Assembly (NCBI GenBank): GCA_020722825.1 | Contig: DYKC01000028.1 | Coordinates: 1 to 10,967, forward strand | Direction: 5' to 3' | From: Vermiphilus sp. | GTDB taxonomy: Bacteria; Ratteibacteria; UBA8468; B48-G9; JAFGKM01 | Length of the DNA: 10,967 nt | Shown: one piece after another, positions 5,940 through 10,967 of the stretch | Position numbering within the stretch: the stretch's first letter is position 1 | Layout: each line of letters begins with the position of its first letter | Position numbers and translations under genes: made by a program | The notes under the pieces: model-generated | Seen by the model: only the letters and a program-made list of their open reading frames with translations | Databases searched by the model: none | Told to the model about the DNA's origin: nothing

Positions 5940-7415
5940 ATGACCGAAGAAAAAATCTTAAACATTATGGAAAAAGGGGCCTCCCGTAAGATAATCCAGG
6001 GGCTGCTGAACGCAAGTTTGAGAAATCCCGTGACGAGAAGAGCCCTGATAAACTCCATGGCAAAAGCGACCTACAAAATGGCCTTTAAGACCAGCAACAG
6101 ACCCGACAAGGTTAATGAGGACAGATACTATATGGGTAAGGCTCTTTTACGTTCCATTGAAAAAGCATTTGACGACAGTTCCATCTCTCCGAATTGCACG
6201 AAGACGCTTTCAAGGGTTTTTCTTGCAAAAGTATTCCTTGAAGGTATTCATATAAGACACACCTTTGAATCAAAACATGGCTTCAGACCCCCCTGCTTCG
6301 TTACGATATCTCCAACCAACGTCTGCAACCTGAGGTGCAAGGGGTGTTATGCCGGGGATATCTACACCCCCTACACCCTGAAATACGAGGTATTTGACCG
6401 GGTCATCACCGAGATAAAAAAAGAGTTCGGAGCATACTTCTTTGTTATCTCTGGCGGAGAACCCTTTCTCTACAGAGACAGCGGGAAGAACCTACTGGAC
6501 ATAGTTGAGAAACACTCGGACAGTTACTTTATGTCCTATACCAATGGAACGCTCATAGACAAGGATGTTGCGAAGAAACTGAGCCAGTTAGGCAACTTCT
6601 CCCCTGCCATTTCAGTAGAGGGGTTTGAAAAAGAGACCGATAAAAGGCGGGGCGAAGGGGTATTCAAAAAGATAATGGCGGCTATGGACAACCTGAGAGA
6701 GTATGGTGTACCTTTCGGTATCTCCGTAACTCCGACAAGATACAATGCAGACCTTTTACTATCCGACGAGTTTGTGAACCTCTATTTTAAAGAGAAGGGT
6801 GTTATGTACGGATGGTATTTCCAGTATATGCCGATAGGCAGACAGCCATCCCTTGACCTGATGGTAACTCCGGAACAGAGATACAAGATGTTAAAAAGAA
6901 TCTGGGGACTTGTAAGAGAAAGGGAACTTTTTATAGCCGACTTTTGGAATTCAGGAACCGCTTCTGACGGGTGCATGGCGGCTGCCAGAGGCGGAGGATA
7001 TTTTTACATAATGTGGGACGGAGCCATAACACCCTGTGTTTTTATACCCTTCATAGACAAGGAATACGGGAACCTATATAAACTGTATGGGAGTGGAAAA
7101 AACATAGTAGATGCCATAAACTCACCACTGTTTAAACGGATAAGAAAGTGGCAGGATGAATACTGGATAAAACAACCGAAGGAAAAGTGCGGTAACCTTC
7201 TTGCCCCCTGTGCCATTAGGGACAACTCCGAGAGCTTCTATAAAATAGTAAAGGAGACAGGTGCACTTCCTACGGACGATGGGGCAAAAGAATACCTCGG
7301 GTTTATAGAAAAAGGCAGTATGCCTGAGTACAATAAAGAATACAGGAAATATGTGGACCCTTTATGGGAAAAAGAGTATCTTCTGCATAAAAGCAGTACC
7401 CCAAAAACAGATTGA
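5940..7415 (+). CDS. Radical SAM protein with extra C-terminal cysteines, function unknown
   Basis: This 491-aa protein has the radical SAM cluster motif CNLRCKGC (C129, C133, C136), the SAM-binding SGGEP (171-175), and core segments MSYTNGTLID and AISVEGFE. Before the core is a helical region of about 115 residues (GLLNASLRNPVTRRALI and following). After it come GWYFQYMPIG, then cysteines 345 (DGCMAA), 366 (GAITPCVFIPF), 417 (EKCGNLLAPC) and 424. These resemble a SPASM/Twitch-like auxiliary Fe-S site, though not the canonical seven-cysteine spacing. I do not recognise the substrate. GGAGGGG (5928-5934) sets the start. The stop is 14 nt before a PagL-like gene, with lpxB and the msbA-type gene following, so a role in lipid or envelope modification is a context-based guess. 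A peptide-maturation role is possible, but no short precursor gene is visible. Confidence 0.88.
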   Translation: MTEEKILNIMEKGASRKIIQGLLNASLRNPVTRRALINSMAKATYKMAFKTSNRPDKVNEDRYYMGKALLRSIEKAFDDSSISPNCTKTLSRVFLAKVFLEGIHIRHTFESKHGFRPPCFVTISPTNVCNLRCKGCYAGDIYTPYTLKYEVFDRVITEIKKEFGAYFFVISGGEPFLYRDSGKNLLDIVEKHSDSYFMSYTNGTLIDKDVAKKLSQLGNFSPAISVEGFEKETDKRRGEGVFKKIMAAMDNLREYGVPFGISVTPTRYNADLLLSDEFVNLYFKEKGVMYGWYFQYMPIGRQPSLDLMVTPEQRYKMLKRIWGLVRERELFIADFWNSGTASDGCMAAARGGGYFYIMWDGAITPCVFIPFIDKEYGNLYKLYGSGKNIVDAINSPLFKRIRKWQDEYWIKQPKEKCGNLLAPCAIRDNSESFYKIVKETGALPTDDGAKEYLGFIEKGSMPEYNKEYRKYVDPLWEKEYLLHKSSTPKTD

Positions 7416-7419
7416 AGAC

Positions 7420-7424
7420 AGGAG
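7420..7424 (+). promoter_or_regulatory. Shine-Dalgarno that decides the start of the PagL-like gene
   Basis: AGGAG sits 5 nt before the ATG at 7430 and directly after the stop of the radical SAM gene. It favours ATG 7430 over the in-frame TTG at 7412, which overlaps the previous gene and has no ribosome site. Confidence 0.6.
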
Positions 7425-7429
7425 TATGT

Positions 7430-8068
7430 ATGGTTCACAGGTACGTTTTAATGATAGGATTTTTGTTTACTTTTTTCTTTCTGTCTGCTGTCCCTTCAAG
7501 CGCATTAAACCTTGACCAACCCGCCGCCAAGATGGGGGCTTTTAGCGCCATCTGTCTTTTATCTTCCATTCATGCAATGACTTTTGACATCAAAAAACCT
7601 GTTTCCAGAGAATTCTTTTTCGGCTACGGTTACGGCGACCTTAAAAACGGGCTGGAGTACATCCATCATACGGTGGCACTTGACCTGAATTATCTGTACA
7701 ACCAGCGGAGTTTCTGGAGAAACTTCCAGTTTCAACTTGAACCATTTGTTTCTTTTCTCTCTTCCCCTGATGAAAACGGTGAAATCGGATGTGTTTTTTT
7801 CATAAAGTATACCGTCCCCTGGAAGTTTCCTCTTAAACCCTACCTGAGAGGAGGCAGCGGGGTAATATTGATATCCCAGGAAACAGAGGACCAGACCAGC
7901 GGGTTTAATTTTGCAAGCCAGATCGGATACGGCATTTCATGCAGTCTGCCGAACACACAAATTTCTCTTGAATACAGAAGCAGGCATATTTCCAACTGGT
8001 TTCTGGGCGAGCCCAATTCAGGCATAGATACCAATATCTGGCTCCTCGGTATAGGCGGTAGGTTCTGA
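7430..8068 (+). CDS. PagL-like outer-membrane acyloxyacyl hydrolase (lipid A 3-O-deacylase family)
   Basis: From ATG 7430 the protein is 212 aa (six more if TTG 7412 is used). It opens MVHR, then a hydrophobic stretch ending SAVPSSALN, a likely Sec signal peptide of about 25 residues. The rest alternates polar and aromatic residues like a small beta-barrel and ends in Arg-Phe, as outer-membrane proteins do. Near the C-terminus, LEYRSRHISNWFLGEPNSGID matches the PagL signature. The His and Ser of RHISN would be the catalytic pair, and the Glu of GEPN or a nearby acidic residue the third member. PagL removes the 3-O acyl chain of lipid A. Its 1-nt overlap with lpxB (TGATG) supports the lipid A link. 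The residues after SN are WF rather than the usual small pair, so substrate preference may differ. Confidence 0.78.
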   Translation: MVHRYVLMIGFLFTFFFLSAVPSSALNLDQPAAKMGAFSAICLLSSIHAMTFDIKKPVSREFFFGYGYGDLKNGLEYIHHTVALDLNYLYNQRSFWRNFQFQLEPFVSFLSSPDENGEIGCVFFIKYTVPWKFPLKPYLRGGSGVILISQETEDQTSGFNFASQIGYGISCSLPNTQISLEYRSRHISNWFLGEPNSGIDTNIWLLGIGGRF

Positions 8069-9186
8069 TGAAAATAGCGATTCTTGCAGGGGAAAAGTCA
8101 GGAGATAACTACGGTGCACTGCTGGTAAAGAACCTCAGAAAACTCTCACCCGGGATTTTTATCATAGGGACCGGAGGCGCCGGTATGAGAGAAGGTCTTG
8201 ATATTTTCATTGAAGGTCTGCCTTACGGGAAGATGGGGTTTTCCGACGTCCTGAAAAACATACACCGGTTTTACCGCTCCTTCAAAAAAATAAAAGGTGC
8301 CCTAGAGGAACAGAATCCTTCTTTAATTGTTTTTATAGACAACCCCGGGTTTAATCTCAAAATGGCTCAGGTGCTTGGAAAAAAATTTCCCTGTTTTTAC
8401 TACATCCCTCCGAAGATATGGGCGCACAACTATAACAGGATAAAAACAATAAAAAAATATATAAGGGGCGTCATCCCCATATTTCCTTTTGAAGAGGAGA
8501 TATACAGGAAGGAAGGGGTTTTGTGCAGGTGGTTCGGGCATCCTGTATCTGACCTTCTAAAAGACCTTTCGGCAGACCGGCAGGCAGACAGTGATAAAAA
8601 AAGACCTGTCATCGGGCTTTTGCCGGGCAGCAGAGAGGAAGAGGTCAGGTACCTTCTGCCGGTGTTCATAAAGGTAGTGAAAAAACTTTCAGAGAAAATA
8701 TCACTTGAGGTATTGCTTTCAGCATCTGACAGTTCCATAAAAGAGACAGAAGAATCTATCCTGAAAAAATACGGGACATCTTTCAGAATTCTGGAAGGGA
8801 CTCCGCACAGGGTCATAGAAGAGTCCTGCCTTGTTTTGTCTGCATGCGGGACGGTTAATCTTGAGGTTGCACTGCTGGGAAAACCTCTTATTGTTTTTTA
8901 CAAGACCTCTGTTTTAAATTATCTTCTGGCGAAAATAATGGTAAAATTAAGTATGGTAAGTCCTGTCAATCTACTGCTTGGGGAAAAAGTTGTACCCGAG
9001 TACATACAGCATCTTCCTTACGGGCAGATAATTGACAACTGTCTGGATATACTGAACAAGGGTGAACCTTACAGAAAACAGATGGAAAGACTCCGCTCTA
9101 TCAAAGAACAGATGGGCAGTCTCAAGGTAAGTGAGAAGGTTGCAGGGTTTCTCCTGAAACAGGTGGAAAGAAATAGCCTATGTTAA
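8068..9186 (+). CDS. lpxB: Lipid-A-disaccharide synthase
   Basis: LpxB joins UDP-2,3-diacylglucosamine to lipid X (2,3-diacylglucosamine 1-phosphate) to form the beta-1,6 disaccharide of lipid A, at the inner face of the cytoplasmic membrane. The 372-aa length is normal. Family segments in order are AGEKSGDNYG (7-16), GTGGAGM (34-40), MGFSDVL (56-62), VFIDNPGFNLKMA (88-100), YYIPPKIWAH (111-120), IFPFEEEIY (138-146), FGHPVSD (156-162), LLPGSREEEV (184-193), ACGTVNLEVALLGKP (259-273) and SPVNLLLGEKVVPE (298-311). The usual SGTATLE reads ACGTVNLE here, a mild variation. It begins in the stop codon of the PagL-like gene and ends 7 nt inside the exporter gene, which points to coupled translation. 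Confidence 0.96.
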   Translation: MKIAILAGEKSGDNYGALLVKNLRKLSPGIFIIGTGGAGMREGLDIFIEGLPYGKMGFSDVLKNIHRFYRSFKKIKGALEEQNPSLIVFIDNPGFNLKMAQVLGKKFPCFYYIPPKIWAHNYNRIKTIKKYIRGVIPIFPFEEEIYRKEGVLCRWFGHPVSDLLKDLSADRQADSDKKRPVIGLLPGSREEEVRYLLPVFIKVVKKLSEKISLEVLLSASDSSIKETEESILKKYGTSFRILEGTPHRVIEESCLVLSACGTVNLEVALLGKPLIVFYKTSVLNYLLAKIMVKLSMVSPVNLLLGEKVVPEYIQHLPYGQIIDNCLDILNKGEPYRKQMERLRSIKEQMGSLKVSEKVAGFLLKQVERNSLC

Positions 9187-10967
9187 AAGAATATCTGAAA
9201 CTTCGGAAATATACTGAAATCCGGTGGAGGTATTTTGTCTTAGGTATGATTTTTATGGTGTTGAGCGCCCTTTTAAGCGGCATATCCATATCTTCAATAG
9301 TGCCGCTTATGGACAGGATTATTGCAGGTAAAAGCATTATACTCCCGGAAAATCTGCCGGAGGTAGTCAGTGTCAGATTAAAACCCATTGTATATAACAT
9401 AAACGCACTGTCTCCGGGTCTACTGCTTACATATCTCATCGCTTTTATCCTTTCAACCATCTTTTTGAAAGGTTTATTTTTATATCTTAACCACTACAAC
9501 TTTCATTTCTTCGGCAACCGCCTCCTCACCGACATAAGAAACAGGTTGTACTCAAAGGTTGCCACACTTTCAATGGACTTTTTCACACAGGGACATTCGG
9601 GAGAACTCACCTCAAGGATTATCTATGACGTTAACCTTTTGATGCGTGCTTTTGTAACGAATTTTCCCGCGTTCCTGTTTCAGTGTGTTCTTGCGCTTGT
9701 CTATCTGGTTATCATATTTACCATAGACTGGAAACTGAGCCTTCTGTCAATGCTGATATTCCCGCCCGTTTTGTTTCCCATATACCGGATAGGTAAAAAA
9801 CTGCGCAAACTCGGCAGAAAGATTCAGGAGGCATATGGAAGGATAGGTAACCTCATACATGAAGGTGTTTACGGACAGCAGATAATAAAGGCATATAATC
9901 AGGAAACCGACATTACAGAGAGGTTTAAAAGAGAAAACGAACGTATCTTCAAAACCGTTATGTCTGCCACAAAAAGGACCCTTTTGATAGGACCGCTCAC
10001 CGAAATAGTTTCCGTGTTCGGGGCAAGCGGCCTGCTCTATTTTGGGGTAAGGAAGGTGCTTGAAGGAACACTCAGTTCAGGATTTCTTTTCTTTTTTTTC
10101 GTTGCACTCTTCTCCATCATAAGCCCCTTGAAGGGTATCGGGAACGCATATGCAAGCCTTAAACATGACAGTTCTGCCCTGCCGCGCCTTTTTTCTGTGC
10201 TTGACAGAGAGAGTAAGATAAAAGATATCGGTAGAGAGGTCTTTACAGGGTTGAAAGAGAAGATTGAGTTTAACAATGTCTCTTTTTCGTATGGGAAGAC
10301 GAACGTTTTGAAAGGCATATCCTTTTCTGTTCCGAGAGGCGGCAAACTGGGCATAGTAGGACCAACAGGCGTGGGAAAAACCACCCTTATAGGACTCCTC
10401 CTGAGATTCTACGAACCCTCATCTGGAGAAATCCTGATGGATGGAAAAGACATCAGGAGTTTTAGCCTGCATTCTTTGAGGGACCACATAGGGTTTGTAA
10501 CACAGGAGCCCATCCTGTTTAACGACACGATACGAAGAAACATCATTCTTTCTGCCAGCCCTGATGCGAAAAAAATAGAGCAGGTGATGGAAGATGTCTG
10601 CATAAAGACGTTTGTTGAGAGTTTACCTGAAGGTTACGAGACAGTTGTTGGTGAGCGCGGGACAACCCTTTCCGGTGGGCAGAAGCAACTTATTTCCATA
10701 GCGCGGGCTATCTACAAAAACCCCGACATACTTATTCTGGACGAAGCCACAGCATCTCTTGACAGCAACTCCGAGAAGATGCTTCAGCAGGCACTGGAAA
10801 AGATAATGGAAGGACGCACTGTTTTCATCATCGCACACCGCCTTTCTACCTTAAGTAATGTTGATAGGATAATCGTGCTCAAGAATGGTGTGATAACAGA
10901 AGATGGCAGCCGCAAAGAACTTTTTGAAAAGAAGGGGGACTACTACAAACTCTGGGAACTTCAGTTT
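9180..10967 (+). CDS. msbA: MsbA-like ABC exporter (lipid A flippase family), 3' end cut by window
   Basis: The frame opens at ATG 9180, inside the end of lpxB, and runs uninterrupted to the right edge (596 codons seen). MsbA-type half-transporters are about 580-600 aa, so only a few residues should be missing. The N-terminal half has about six hydrophobic spans (near 18-42, 80-102, 160-180, 184-202, 268-292 and 300-318). The ATPase half has Walker A GPTGVGKTT (394-402), Q-loop VTQEP, signature LSGGQ (497-501), Walker B LILDEAT (D521, E522) and the H-loop AHRLST (H553). It would flip core lipid A or another lipid across the inner membrane, and homodimerise. The position right after lpxB favours lipid A, but sequence alone cannot separate MsbA from other lipid or multidrug exporters. 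AGGTGGA at 9160-9166 may serve as its ribosome site. Confidence 0.9.
   Translation, partial: MLKEYLKLRKYTEIRWRYFVLGMIFMVLSALLSGISISSIVPLMDRIIAGKSIILPENLPEVVSVRLKPIVYNINALSPGLLLTYLIAFILSTIFLKGLFLYLNHYNFHFFGNRLLTDIRNRLYSKVATLSMDFFTQGHSGELTSRIIYDVNLLMRAFVTNFPAFLFQCVLALVYLVIIFTIDWKLSLLSMLIFPPVLFPIYRIGKKLRKLGRKIQEAYGRIGNLIHEGVYGQQIIKAYNQETDITERFKRENERIFKTVMSATKRTLLIGPLTEIVSVFGASGLLYFGVRKVLEGTLSSGFLFFFFVALFSIISPLKGIGNAYASLKHDSSALPRLFSVLDRESKIKDIGREVFTGLKEKIEFNNVSFSYGKTNVLKGISFSVPRGGKLGIVGPTGVGKTTLIGLLLRFYEPSSGEILMDGKDIRSFSLHSLRDHIGFVTQEPILFNDTIRRNIILSASPDAKKIEQVMEDVCIKTFVESLPEGYETVVGERGTTLSGGQKQLISIARAIYKNPDILILDEATASLDSNSEKMLQQALEKIMEGRTVFIIAHRLSTLSNVDRIIVLKNGVITEDGSRKELFEKKGDYYKLWELQF

Noticed and set aside
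7412..7429. TTG at 7412 as the start of the PagL-like gene
   Set aside because: There is no ribosome site before it, while ATG 7430 follows AGGAG and gives a normal signal peptide.
8430..8816. A 128-codon minus-strand open frame inside lpxB
   Set aside because: No ribosome site or domain is evident, and the + strand is plainly LpxB.

Overview
The window comes from a diderm (lipid A-making), probably strictly anaerobic bacterium. All thirteen genes or gene remnants lie on the + strand and are packed tightly. Gaps are mostly under 30 nt; the largest, about 100 and 75 nt, lie before the Nfu gene and before the radical SAM gene. Lipid A genes (lpxB, an msbA-type exporter, a PagL-like outer-membrane deacylase) show an outer membrane. 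The oxygen-sensitive Fe-S enzymes and the archaeal-style sulfur genes (a His-type Thi4, an HcyBio protein and a NIL-ferredoxin) suggest an anaerobe in sulfidic surroundings. Gene content would fit an uncultivated candidate phylum such as Omnitrophota or a neighbour, but I cannot assign taxonomy from this sequence alone.

Region 1 (1-5863) is a sulfur, Fe-S and cofactor cluster. In order it holds: an Rrf2-family regulator cut by the left edge; a Thi4-type thiazole synthase of the sulfide-using kind; an HcyBio (COG1900/DUF39) protein with a NIL-domain ferredoxin, the pair that inserts sulfide into aspartate semialdehyde to give homocysteine in methanogens; a wrecked nifS-type cysteine desulfurase; quinolinate synthase nadA; an IscU/NifU scaffold; an Nfu-domain Fe-S carrier; and the tRNA 2-thiouridylase mnmA. 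The common theme is moving sulfur into thiazole, homocysteine, Fe-S clusters and tRNA.

The most interesting point is that several of these genes lack cysteine-derived sulfur chemistry. Thi4 has His where the suicidal enzyme has its sulfur-donor Cys. The homocysteine pair uses inorganic sulfide in its characterised relatives. MnmA has a CxxC but no cysteine at its usual second catalytic site. The only cysteine desulfurase gene here is broken by two apparent deletions, which remove its PLP-lysine region and its C-terminal active-site region. Together this suggests, as inference, an organism that feeds sulfur metabolism largely from free sulfide. An assembly artefact in nifS is the main alternative for that one element.

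Region 2 (5940-10967) is an envelope cluster: an unassigned radical SAM protein with extra C-terminal cysteines, a PagL-like acyloxyacyl hydrolase, lpxB (lipid A disaccharide synthase) and an MsbA-like ABC exporter that runs off the right edge. The last four genes are joined by very short gaps or by overlaps, so they are probably co-translated. This places the radical SAM enzyme in a lipid A or outer-membrane context. I see no tRNA, rRNA, CRISPR, transposon or phage feature.
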